NCBI GenBank assembly: GCA_002099365.1
Contig: MSED01000001.1
Location: forward strand, 3,038,001-3,102,000
DNA: 64,000 nucleotides
DNA from: Phialophora verrucosa
Taxonomy: Eukaryota > Ascomycota > Eurotiomycetes > Chaetothyriales > Herpotrichiellaceae
Direction of reading: 5' to 3'
Made by a program: the position numbers and the translations under genes. This document shows, one piece after another, positions 42,629 to 53,347 of this stretch. Under the pieces are notes generated by a model. That model had not been told where the DNA came from. It saw only the letters and a list, made by a program, of their open reading frames with translations, and ran no database searches. Every line of letters begins with the position of its first letter. The first letter of the stretch is position 1.

Positions 42629-44746
42629 ATGGTCAATCCGGCGAAAACCCCGCGGCCACGGAAGAGCCGAAGCAGAGGGATCAGAACCAAGACAGGATGG
42701 TGAGCGTGTTTATCCACCGGGAGAGCGTGGCCTAACCACCTTGTGCTTTATAGCTTGACCTGTCGCAAGCGGCACCTCAGGTGCGACGAGATTAAACCTC
42801 GCTGCGGGCGTTGCTCGAAAAGCGACAGACCTTGCAGTTACCCTCAGAACTCAACTAGTTTGGAGGATATGATGCCTAACGACAGTCCGCCCGGAGCCTA
42901 TGAATCTTTACCACAATTTTCAACGCTTGATCAGAGGGAACCCTCTACCATCGATGCGGAAAGCGACAGTGCTGATCACAACCAGAACTCCTCGCAGACT
43001 GCCCTTCAGGTCCCTCCAACAGTGAGCCAGAGTGACAGTTCCTTTGCCCCTCAGCATGAGACCTTTCCATCGGCTGGGTTCGACGACAGCGGCGGTCCGA
43101 CTCGATCTCCGCTACTTACACGCCACGAAAACATTCGACAGAGTGCGCAAGAAGGCGACGCCTCCATCAGCATCGGTCCTCAGCTCCAGCCTTTCCAAAC
43201 CACAGATCCGTTCGCGGCCAGTCCTGACCGCGGAACAGAGCTCTCCCACAGCTCATTGGTCGATGTCGCAACTGCACGATGGTTCGGAATGCTAGTAAAT
43301 GATGCAGACGTCGGAACCATCAATTCAGAGAGCTACAATCTGCTCCGGGGTCAAGCTCCTGCATCGGGTCCCGTCCCAGATGTCGCGAACTGGATTTCGT
43401 CAACAGGAAGACAAGGTGGTTCCAGTTTCGCAAATGATGTCTTTGGTTGGGAAGGAAGCTCGGGATCAGACCAATGACTCTCGCGACAAAGTGTTGCAGA
43501 TCGCAGCTTGTGGACATCGGCTACCGCGCTAACGTTGCAGGACAATGAACAGCATCTATTCGAGATCTTTGTGGACAGGATCAGTCAGTGGATTGATCTA
43601 TTCGACCCCTTTCGACACTTTTGTTCCCTGGTTCCTCGTCTGGCGATGTTCAACGTAGGTCTTCTGGCAGCGATTCTAGCTCTCTCGGTCCGGTATCTTT
43701 CTCTCAACCCGGCACTCTCCAACGAGACCTTCCATGGACGTCACGATGCACTGCGGTACTACCATATGAGCCTGCACTACGTTCAGAATGCCATGCAGTA
43801 CAACTCTTATCTGACAAGCCTCGAGCTGCTTGCCACCGCGCTAATCATCTCAGCGTATGAAATGCTCGATGGTTCGCGCAGAGACTGGGAGAGGCATCTA
43901 CAAGGCGTTTTTGGCATCCAGCGATCTCAGGTCATTCATGGCGATACAGGCGGACTGAGGGCGGCCGTGTGGTGGGCGTGGCTGCAACAGGACGTCTGGG
44001 CGGCTTTTCGAGACAAGCGCAAAGTCTTCACTTTCTGGAGGCCGGTGAAGACCTTCAGCGACCTGGAGCCTTGGGAGCTCGCTGCTCGGTCCGTTTTCGT
44101 TATGGCAAAAGTGGTCGACTACTGCTCGGAAATTGAAAAGTTGGGAGAACAAAACATGATTCAATCCAGAGTCGATGCTGCTGACCGCCTGACGTCGATC
44201 CTGGATGACTGGGAGCGCCATCTGACCATGGAGTTCATCCCTCTTCCAAAAGGGATTTCAGACCCGGGAGTAGTCTTCAAACCTAGATGGATTCAGCCAG
44301 CTATTTTTGGTTTGCTATCCTCATTTTGATCAATTTGCGCAGCTACTAACCAAGTTTACCAGGCGTTGCAATGCAGATCTACAACGCAGCCCGGATCTTG
44401 CTGATCTTGCACAAGCCATCGCTCGGAGGGCTCACGGGATTTATGAAGCGACAAAAACAATTGGACGGTCATGTAGAGGCTATTGGTGGCATTGCTGTTA
44501 CCTCGACAGATTACGGATCCAGCATGGCATCCTCGCAATGTCTCTTCATCGGTGTGTATCTCCGAGAAAGCCTTTAATAGCGTTGCTGTCTGACCCTCTA
44601 ACTCAGCCGGAATGTGCACTTCTGATGAACGCAAACGGCACGAAATTCTCCGACTCATTGAACTGTGCAGACAGAGAACAGGGTGGCCGGTGAAGCCGAT
44701 GGACGAGGAACTGAAGGCGATTTGGGACAGTTCTGAGGCCGGTTGA
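42629..44746 (+). CDS. Zn2Cys6 transcription factor with fungal-specific TF domain, 633 aa
   Basis: Exons 42629-42699, 42754-43445, 43500-44309, 44363-44551 and 44607-44746 join to 633 aa. The zinc cluster is split by intron 1 and reads CLTCRKRHLRC, CDEIKPRC, CGRCSKSDRPC after splicing (residues 24-51). An unstructured Ser/Gln/Asp-rich linker follows. Then comes the fungal transcription factor middle domain (FVDRISQWIDLFDP, MLDGSRRDWERHLQG, HKP). The end is RQRTGWPVKP. In-frame TGA 43475-43477 forces the intron 43446-43499, which has a weak GTTGGG donor. It is a nuclear regulator and, by position, a candidate activator of the surrounding sugar genes. Its last exon overlaps the 3' end of the aldolase gene on the other strand. 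Confidence 0.9.
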
Positions 44747-45704
44747 CCTGGAGAAGTATCCTCGCCATGCCTTGCCAGCAGAGCGGCAAATCTCCATCCA
44801 CTCCACCGTCAGGCCCACGACCTTCTCGACGCCCTGTTCCATGAGGGTCGTCTGAGGCAACTTTCCTGCACACTCGGCCAGATGTATGGAGTAATCGTCG
44901 AGCACCAGTTTGTTGACGTTGATCTTGGTGGCGCCCGCCCCAACGCACTTTCTCATCAATTCTGGCGCAAATCCATTAGTGCCGTGGAGAGCAATGTGGG
45001 CCTTTCCCGTCAGATGTTTTTGGAGCTTGCTCAATCTGTTCTGCAATTAGTGGTGGAGACGCAGAATCTCTCAGTGGTGCTGCAACATACAGGTTGAAGT
45101 CGAGATTCGGCCCCTGAGGGCCATATTCACCATGGACATTGCCAATGGCCGGGGCAAGAGCATCGACCCCCGTGGCCACGAACTCGTTTGCCTCGTCAAT
45201 GGTGGTTTTCATTCCTTCGAGTCCGGCCGTGTCCATTACACCATCCTCACCTCCTTCGATTCTGCCAGGCTCTGCCTCTGTCGCGATGCCACGAGCCTGA
45301 CAATACTGGACCAGCTCGGCTGTCTTGGCCAGGTTTTCTGCTTTTTCGTGGTGGGACATGTCGACCATGATACTGTCGAACGGCAGTGTATCGGCAGCCA
45401 GCTTGATGAGCGCCTCATCTTGCGCGTGATCAAGATGTATTGAGATTGGCGCGCCGCTGCTTCTGATTGCGTCGGCTGCAGCCCGAATGAGGAGGCCATT
45501 TGAGAATGTGATCGCCCAGGGGAAGAACTGGATGATGAGTGGTGAGCGTGCTTTCACGGCCGCTTGAACGAGTCCCAGTATCTGCTCGATATTGTATGCG
45601 ATTGCTGCTATCACGCCATATCGGCCTTGTTCAGCTGCTCGCAAGATCTGAAGATGTCGGTTGCTCTCTCGCCAGGAGGCGGGAACGGAAGGATGTCGAG
45701 CCAT
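44603..45704 (-). CDS. Class II ketose-bisphosphate-type aldolase, 348 aa
   Basis: Exons 45091-45704 and 44603-45035 join over a 55-bp intron with a GTATGT donor. TIM-barrel aldolase motifs are GVIAAIAYNIEQ, IIQFFPWA, IHLDHAQD (zinc His and catalytic Asp), VDMSHH, EAEPGRIEGGED, GNVHGEYGPQGPNLDF and ALHGTNG (zinc His). This is the fructose/tagatose-bisphosphate (FbaA/GatY/KbaY) class II family. Fungal relatives occur in sugar-acid loci and may cleave non-phosphorylated 2-keto-3-deoxy compounds. The family ends near residue 295 (EICRSAGKA). The remaining tail of about 50 residues is unlike it and reads antisense to the regulator's last exon, so the true 3' end may be shorter or spliced. It is divergent from the lactonase gene. 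Confidence 0.85.
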
Positions 45705-46112
45705 GGTGTCTGTGCTCCAGGACTGTCGTCCACGGAGTGGGAGATATACCAAGCCACTGCAAGATCTGTCTACGCTACGGTGAGATGGGCGGGCTGGCTT
45801 GGAAGAATTCATCCTCGGCGCGGCAGAAGGTCGCGTCGGCTGGAAAATCCGATTTGCTCGGCTACTGAACCACGACCCACCAGAAGACAAAAGTGCCATC
45901 AGCCGACGATCTCGGACCGCACGATGTGTTCGCCTTGTCTGCATGTAGAGTTGCGTCGTGGTATTGGATATCGGCTCGCCGACGCCTCATCTCCGATTCT
46001 TCCTTTAAGCCAACTCGGACGGTGTTCTCGCCAGACAGCCGACAAGGCCTTCCATTGGGTACAACGCTGCCTCTGGTCTTCACAAGAAGAATCTTCGTCG
46101 TCTTTCGAGCAC
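45705..46112. promoter_or_regulatory. Divergent promoter of aldolase and lactonase
   Basis: 408 bp between the aldolase (minus) and lactonase (plus) start codons. Shared promoters are common for co-regulated fungal catabolic genes. Frames crossing this region have no family content. Confidence 0.5.
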
Positions 46113-47180
46113 ATGGAGCAGCATTTTCAGGTATTCGATGACAGATTTCGTTCTGTGTTGGGAGACAAGCCCGAGCTCGAACTGGTGCTCGAAAAAGCCG
46201 ACCCGTTCGCCCACGAAGCAGGAGTTTTCATTCCCGAGAAGAACGAATTGGTCATCACGAGCAACCGCATCTTCGACGAAGATGGTCGACCAAGAGTGCG
46301 AATATCCAAGGTCGCGCTCGGCCAGGACGGTGGGAGTGCGCGCTGCGAGGAGCTCGACTGTCCCGGCGTCGAGATGGCCAACGGCGGCGTCAACTATGGG
46401 GATCATAAGATCTTAATCTGTGCGCAAGGCTCGGCTATTGCTCCCAGTGGGCTCTATCTGATGGATGTCCATCGGCCGCACGAGACGGAGTTGGTCGTGT
46501 CAGAGTTCCACGGTCGTCCGTTCAACGCGGTCAACGACGTCGTCGTGCACAGCGACGGAAGTCTCTGGTTTACGGACCCATGCTACGGCTTCGACCAAGG
46601 ATACAAGGCCAAACCACGTCTTCCAAACCAGGTCTACAGATACACACCGACGACGCGCAGCATTCGAGCCATGGCAGACGGATTCGGCCGGCCGAACGGC
46701 ATCTGTTTCTCGCCGGACGAGCAGCTCGTGTACGTGACAGACACGGACTGGACCCGTGGCGAGGGCAATATTGACGACACCAGGGCATCAACCATGTGAG
46801 ATTCCTTGCACGCGGCTTGACTTCTCCGATTGAAGGCTGTATGGTGGGTGATTCAACGCTGATGTTGTGCTAGATACGCATTTGACATCCAGTACTACTC
46901 CCAGCAACCGTTCCTCACGAACCGGCGATTGTTTGCCTTCTGCGAGCGCGGCATCCCCGACGGCATCAAGTGCGACATGGCCGGCAATGTGTACAGTGGG
47001 TGTGGTGACGGAGTTCACGTCTGGTCACCCGGAGGGGAAATGCTCGGCAAGATCCTAGTCCCAGGCGGAGTGGCCAACTTCTGCTTTGGCAAACCTGGGG
47101 AGATGTTTCTGCTCAACGAGACGAGGCTGTGGCGAGTGCAGTTGGCCAAGACCGTACGCGGGGCTCTGCTCAAACTCTAG
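46113..47180 (+). CDS. SMP-30/gluconolactonase-like protein, 329 aa
   Basis: Exons 46113-46795 and 46874-47180 join to 329 aa. The product is a six-bladed beta-propeller. Metal-site motifs of the family are AHEAGVFIPE (Glu ligand), NAVNDVVVHSDGSLWFTDP (Asn/Asp ligands), RPNGICFSPDEQLVYVTD and GIPDGIKCDMAGNVYSG (Asp). It hydrolyses sugar lactones to aldonic acids with Ca2+ or Zn2+. This is the expected second step after an aldose-1-dehydrogenase such as the one at 41388. The start at 46113 was chosen because the upstream in-frame sequence is antisense to the promoter and not family-like. It is cytosolic by absence of a signal peptide. Confidence 0.9.
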
Positions 47181-47636
47181 TGTGATTTGAACAAAGCCGG
47201 AGAAAGACCGTCACAAGTCCCTTTGGTGTCTAGTAGTGTCGCCCGGCTATGACTGAGTGGCGCTGCCCCGAGCCGAGCCTCGCCAGCCCCGCCCAGCCTC
47301 GAAGCGAAATACTCACATTTCTCCATTGCGAAATTCCCCAGAGGCCACCTGCACAGGGTCATCGGTGGCGAGCAGACCGCCAATGCTGGCCTCCCATTGT
47401 TTCTCCAGACGGCCCAGGTGCCGGTTTGCGCCATTCAATCGACCCCTGCGGCCTCGGCGGAGATGATATGTAAACAAACAGAGCCCTGCGCTATCAGGCC
47501 TTTTGAGAAAATTGCCCAGGGACACTTCAAGCGTTTCTGATCGCGACACTTTGCAACCTCTTCCTCTTCGTGGCCAAACATCCCACGAGACCACTGACCA
47601 TCCGGACAGACAATATACGGACGAACTACCTTCTCC
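47181..47636. other. Intergenic region
   Basis: 456 bp between two plus-strand genes; promoter of the next SDR. No gene was seen. Confidence 0.45.
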
Positions 47637-48819
47637 ATGGCTTCGGCGGCTCACCTCCAGAACGGAGATGACGCCCACTCCGCCAGCAACACCAACGGCG
47701 TTCTTCCCGCCAACGGCGCTCTTCCTGCCAACGGCAGCCTGACAGAGCCCCCCCAGCCCGTTCAGACACAAATCACCCTTGCGGGAAAGGTCATTGCCAG
47801 TATGTATGGCCCGTTTGTTGTTGAGCACCCCTCTTGCGCCCGATCGAACTTATGCTGATCACCCCTGGTCTCACAGTCACGGGCGCCAACCGCGGGATCG
47901 GTCTGGGAATCGCCGAGTGCTGTCTGGTCAATGGTGCCGCAGCCGTCTACTCGATCGATTTGGCCGAGCCCGATGACGAATTTCGACAGGTCTCGAAACG
48001 CTTCGGCGGACGCCTCTCGGCCGTGCAAGCCAACGTCACCCAGGAGGAGAGTGTCACACATGCGATCGAAGAGATTGTGGGCCGGACGGGGGCTCTGCAC
48101 GGAATGGTCGTCAACGCCGGGAGGACCAACCACAAGGCCGCCCTGGATTTCTCGCAGCAGGAGATCGAGGCTCTGTTTGCCGTTAATGTATGCTCCCCGT
48201 CCTTTTCCTATCCGGCGAAACATGTCTGCTCTTCAATTCTGGCCGTTGACATGGGTGAACAGCTTTTCGGTGCATTCTACTGCGCTCGTGCAGCAGCACG
48301 ACAGTTCATCAAGCAGAACTCTCACGGTGCCATCGTCTTCACGGCGTCCATGGCCTCATATCGCCCGAACAAGGTTCGTGCCGACAATGCTGTTCTTCCT
48401 CCCCACAGATTTTCGCTTTTTGTAAGGGACAATTCTGACACTGCTTCACCTCTGTAGCGGGTCCCCTCGGCACCGTACGGGGCCTCGAAAGCCGGTGTGC
48501 GCAACATGACGCACACGCTGGCCATGGAATGGGCCAAGTACGGCATCCGCGTCAACAGCGTTTCTCCGGGCCTCGTCAGGACGGCCATGACTTACTGGGT
48601 GCCCCAACAGCCGGACTGGGAGCAGCAGTTGAAATACTACGGCGGCATGCCACGGCTGGCCGAGGTCCAAGAGCTGGGCGGTGCGTATGTATATTTGCTC
48701 AGTGATGCCGCGAGCTACACTACCAGTATCGACATTCCTGTCAACGGTGTGATCGGAAGTGAGTCGAATGCTTCCCTGTTTGAGAAAGGGTTGGCTGACG
48801 TGGTGGTGCAGTTTGCTAG
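47637..48819 (+). CDS. SDR family oxidoreductase, five exons, 297 aa
   Basis: Exons 47637-47799, 47877-48187, 48263-48373, 48458-48758 and 48812-48819 join to 297 aa. An N-terminal extension of about 45 residues contains the short tandem repeat LPANGALPANGSL. The glycine motif ITGANRGIG follows, with NAG as VVNAG, FTASMAS (catalytic Ser), YGASKAG (Tyr/Lys) and VSPGLV. The last exon is only 8 bp and adds the end of GIC plus stop. It resembles fungal sorbitol/arabinitol-type SDRs, so a polyol or sugar substrate is plausible in this neighbourhood but not proven. Confidence 0.88.
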
Positions 48820-48962
48820 GTCTCTCCAATATCGGCATTTGCAGGGCTGTTGCACTTTCCTCGTCTTGTTTGGAAGTACCCTTTGTAACGAACTACTTGT
48901 GGCCTGTGGGATACACAAGCTCCCACTGCACAAGATCTTCCATCAAAGTTGCGGTGTACATA

Positions 48963-49780
48963 TTAGACCTCTCCGTACCGTTCCATGATAAGCCTCGTCT
49001 TCAAGGAATCCTCAGCCAGGAACCAGTCTCTACTACTAGTAGTGTCCTGCAAGACCTCGACGAGCTTGGCGCGGCCCTCCAGCGCCTTCCGCAAGTCAGG
49101 CGTCTTAAACGACGCCTCGACGATGGGTTCGAGGCTTGCATCCGTCTTGCTCTTCCGAATTGGCCACACTTCTATAAAAAGCTTGAGTCCCTCCCATGTG
49201 GCTTTAGACCGCTCGGCGAGTACCGGCCCGTACACTATAGAGTCGGCGAGACGGTCCGTCCCCCAGTTATCGCCTGACCAGTTCTTGAATTCCTTGGGTG
49301 CTTCGTCGGCGAGGAATTTGCGCGAGGCTTCCAAAAGGGGAAGATCCGTTCCTGCGGGCCCCGTGGGGACGTCCTTGTCGCGGCTGATGGAGAGGGTCTG
49401 CTTCTGATGCCCACGTCAACCTGGACATCGAAGCTAGTCGTGGAGTCGAAGCCGTCGTCCTTGGCCTTTTCGAGCGCTGCATCGATGTGGTCTTCAGCAG
49501 TGGTAGAAAGGGCGTCGTCGCCGATTTCATAGCGCTTCTTGTACGTCAACTCGAACTTTGGGTCGTTTTCTGTCTTGCGGATGCGCAGGTTCCAGCCTTT
49601 GGCGTAGATATCTTGTTCTCTGGTGTCCAAGAATTGGACGTTCATTTGTTTGGCGCTCGACGTGATGCCGAACGCAGACAGCACATCGGCTTTGAGTTTA
49701 CTCTCCGAGTCGAGCACTTCTGAGGGCTTCAGAAGGACTTTGACCTCGAAGTCGGGGACTAGACTACTAGACGCCATCAT
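48963..49780 (-). CDS. CYTH-domain protein with an apparent frameshift
   Basis: Two overlapping frames form one CYTH protein of about 270 aa. The 5' frame gives FEVKVLLKP (the E-x-K strand), then DIYAKGWNLRIRK and FELTYKKRY. The 3' frame gives KQTLSISRDKD, EASRKFLADEAPKEFKNW and WPIRKSKTD. The two are offset by one base at the CCC run 49410-49412, where one additional base would restore the reading frame, and no intron fits. CYTH (CyaB/thiamine-triphosphatase) enzymes hydrolyse triphosphates within a tunnel of charged residues; the fungal members are uncharacterised. Either the gene is a recent pseudogene or the sequence has a homopolymer error. Outside this point conservation looks intact, which favours a recent event or error. 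Confidence 0.7.
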
Positions 49781-49976
49781 GTCCAAATAGTCGAAAAAAT
49801 GCTACTGGCGATTTGGGAAATGGTGCGGGACTTCGCCTTGTAATACAGCAGCAATAGAACTAATGGTGGGACCAGACGAAGCTACCACAACAAAACCCCA
49901 ATCGCTCGAAGCGATGAAGTTGAGTTGTTGATAGTCATTGTCGGTGTCGGGTGGATTTGTATGTGCTTTGTCTAAG

Positions 49977-50177
49977 CTATTCAGCTGGTACCAAAAGGCT
50001 TTCAGCTGCGGCTGGACGCACGATCACAAGATGAAGCTTGCTGTCGCCCATCGTATGCACTGATCGGAAGCCATGGATGGACGGGCCAATTTCCAGATCA
50101 CCAGCTTCCCCCGCAAGACCTCTGGCCGGAAACTCGTATTTCAGGTAGACGAGGCCAAGGGGATGAATGCATTTCAA
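49977..50177 (-). other. Possible orphan exon or gene relic, 66 codons
   Basis: The frame reads smoothly (LVYLKYEFPARGLAGEAGD, GPSIHGFRSVHTMGD) and ends LLVPAE. There is a potential splice acceptor just upstream (CTAG then GATTTTCG). No partner exon or family was recognised. Treat as unassigned. Confidence 0.2.
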
Positions 50178-51071
50178 TCGAAAATCCTAGTCAGCCTGAC
50201 TTTCGCGCCTCCCAGTTTTGGCTTTCGACCGGTAGGCCTATGTACACTGGGCAGCATTTTGTGGCATCCAGACGCAGGATGTTGTTCGGTGACTGACGGG
50301 AAGCCACTTCTTTCTGCCTGGGTCTTTTACTTGGCGGTAAGGGTCGTCTCGCTACGTCAAGTTTGGCGTCACTGGCGTGACAATTAGCCAGACGAGGTCC
50401 TCCAAGTTAGGCTGAGAGCAATGCAGGATTCTCGGCATCGGTGGTCACGCCAGGAATTTAAGGACCACCCTCTTTCTCAGACGACCTGTGGAGAATTCAC
50501 GACGACACCATATCTGGCCGTGAAGGAATCAGCACACCCCTATAATCTCAGACTTTGGTACGTTAGTCGTGTGAACGCACTCGACTTTCGTTTAGCAAGG
50601 CGAACCGCATTCGGACAACAAACGAAGTGCGTGCACATAGCGATACGGGTCGTCCATTGAAGCCACGGTCGCTAATTCCTTTCGCTTGGCCATCCCGCTC
50701 CATTTGGTGATTGGGCGGTCCACCTCAGCTGTGCGGCTGCCAAGAGTGCCACGCTTGCAACGAAGTCGTACTCTCCAGCCCAGCTGAGGGTCTTCCTCCT
50801 CGACCATCACATATCTTTCTAATGTGACAATGAACCCGAAGAATGGAGACAGGGTTGCGTACTGCCGAACTCGGTTTCGATGACCAACCAGGCTTTTGCG
50901 TTGGATCTAGGTCAAGACGCAGTAAGTTGGACACGTGAATGTTGTGAGTTACTGAAGGAGGTAGGCTTGCTCTGGGTCGGCAGCCGTGATTGGATCAATC
51001 AAATAGCGTACAGTAGGTCATTCTAGTGTAACGGGGCTGCTGGGGCCGGTGGTGTGACAAGGCTGGCATAT

Positions 51072-51090
51072 GCCTGTACATTGTACAGGC
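51072..51090. repeat. 19-bp inverted repeat
   Basis: Arms GCCTGTACA and TGTACAGGC around a single T, about 300 bp beyond the 3' end of the sugar transporter. It is a possible dimer site or hairpin, with no T-run after it. Confidence 0.45.
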
Positions 51091-51386
51091 GTATAGGATA
51101 AGTCAGCGTTCTGATTGGTCAGGGTTGTATCGCAAGGCTGTGCTTCTTTACTTTGCTTTCTTTGCGAGTGCAGATGCGGACATAGGCAGATAGGCAGTAT
51201 AACAGCTATTGAATGATGTGGTGGTTTGATTGTGACAGAGGCAGCGCCTGCCGTCGTACGCAGAGATACCCGTTGGCAAAGAAGCCTCACCCCGGTTCAG
51301 TAGGATAGGAAGCGCCCCTCTGCGACGCCCTGGCATGATATGGGGTGAGAAGATTTCGAGGTTGTCCACCATGTTTATCTCCGCCT

Positions 51387-53253
51387 TCATGGTACATGCT
51401 CAGCCTTAAACTTGTCACCCTTGCTTTCTTCGCTAAGGTAGATAGGTTCAATATTAGTCACTTCATCGAGAACTTGAGCACTGTAGTGCGACTGCTTGAA
51501 GCGCTGGTGAATCTGCTCTTCACGGGTGTCCGTTAACACGATACCATCGCCAAAGATCTCAGCGACATCTTCAAGAGCTAGGCCCTTGGTCTGCTCTTAG
51601 GTTAGCTACTGGTCAGGAAGTATTCAAAATATGTTACGTACCTCAGGGAAATAAAACCACATGATCACAACGTTCATGGCAGTGAGGAGTGTGAAGACAA
51701 GGTAGTATTTCCAGCCGATGTTATTGAATGCGGTCGGTGCAGCACTATATCCAATCAGACAGGTGCGAGTCATGTTAGGAGCTTCTCTTCTAGGCTCACC
51801 TGGTGAAGACGATAATGGCCATGAACAAGCCGGCACAAGAGATGCCGATTCCACGAGCACGCAGCGGGTTAGGGAAGATTTCGGTGGCGTATATATAGGT
51901 GCTGGCATCAATCGTCCAGCCGTAGAACCCTATATGGAGGAAGAGGAAGAATACGGCCGCTTTGGCAGCAGCTTCGGAGCCGGTCTTTTGGTACACGGCA
52001 ACTGTGGCACACTCGCCAGCCAGAGCGATGACATCTCCAGAGAGACCGAAAACTAGAAACTGTCAGTGCAAGCGGGACTGGAGGAGAGAATGGAAGTTAC
52101 TCACTCATCATCCGGACCCGCCCAAAGTAATCAATAACTGCAGCATTGAAAGCATTGCCGAACAAGCAAACGGTGATCCAGCCGCACTGGATCAGGAGCT
52201 GATTGACCACACTAAAGCCGAGATTGCGGTAGAGGAAAGGACCATAATCTAGTGTTGGCATTAGTATAGAGTTAGCAGTCATCTCAGGATACCCTCACTA
52301 TTGATGACAATGGTTCCGGTACATTGACCGGCAACCATAGTAAGCCAACCAATCCAGCATCTCTTGCGTAGAGCTGGCCTTGTGAAGAATTCCTTGAGAG
52401 GGACAAAGTCTTTCATCTCTTCAATGACTTGGGAATGCAATAGGCGAAATTCTTCGATGATGGCATGCTCGTCACTATGGGGCCCGGACTCGGTGCGGCA
52501 AGCTTTGAAGGCTTTAAGAGCTTCGTCAGGGCGGTTCTTCGTCAGAACTTCGAAAGGTCAGTAAAGGATATTTTTCCATTCCACACGTTCACTTACGCCA
52601 GCGCGGGGACTCCGGGATAAAGAGAACGCCGGCGGTGAGAAGAAGAGGCCATAGCCCGCCAATAGCCAGGGGCATTCTCCATTGTGTGCCGCTTGCGTTG
52701 ACAAAGTAAAACCCAAAGCCAATCCAGCTGGCAGCCACGTAGCCAGTAGCAATACCAGTGCCATGCATGCCGACCAGCAGACCACGGATCTTGGGAGGTG
52801 AAATCTCGCTCTGGTAGAGCGGGATCAGGCTAACAAGGGCTCCAACTGAATAGCCGGTAATCAGTCTGGCAATGATGAACATTGCAATGTGCACACTGCC
52901 CGCGGCCAGGCCGTTGCCCACGATTGATGTGAAAGAGGCGAACAGGATGGCCTTTTTGCGGCCCCATTTGTCTGGAATCCAGAAGCATGAGATGCAGCCG
53001 AACAGACCTCCGACGGAGAAGAGACCATTGATGGCACCCAGAAGGTCGGCCGAGTTTGATCGGGTATCAAGTTCAAAGTACGATAGGAAGGTAGGTTGGC
53101 CAGTGGTTGTTGCGATGATGCTGGATCCATAGCCATAGGTTATACTCCCCAAGGCGACGAAAAGAACGATCTGACGGGGATGTTAATGGGCAGCCGGAAC
53201 AAGACCCATTGGGTTATATGATCACTTACACCGAATTGCACCAAGGATATCAT
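51387..53253 (-). CDS. MFS sugar transporter, 516 aa
   Basis: Seven exons: 53230-53253, 52597-53170, 52299-52547, 52105-52248, 51800-52052, 51642-51744 and 51387-51590. They join in phase to 516 aa. Sugar porter marks are YGYGSSIIATTTGQPTF in helix 1, PDKWGRKKA in loop 2-3, PESPRWLL after splicing, QCTGTIVINNYGP in helix 7 and YATEIFPNPLRARG. The first exon codes eight residues, MISLVQFG. The C-terminal tail is long and acidic (about 65 residues, TKGLALEDVAEIFGD). This is a hexose/oligosaccharide-type proton symporter of the plasma membrane. It differs clearly from the transporter at 35434. A two-copy tandem repeat lies directly upstream. Confidence 0.92.
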
Positions 53254-53347
53254 GTTGGCGTGGAAGGAATCGAAGACTAGGACTGGTCGACTCTGAAGAG
53301 TAGCTTAAGAGACTGGAGAGGAAGAGAAAAGATGAACAGCGGCGGGT

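Larger units (their letters stand above)
49781..51386. other. Gene-poor region
   Basis: About 1.6 kb without a confident gene. It contains a 66-residue minus frame at 49977-50177 with coding-like composition, listed separately, and a 19-bp inverted repeat at 51072-51090. Confidence 0.5.

Noticed and set aside
43299..43532. Alternative frame bridging exons 2 and 3 of the Zn2Cys6 gene
   Set aside because: It would need a frame change on both sides; the 54-bp intron explains the stop more simply.
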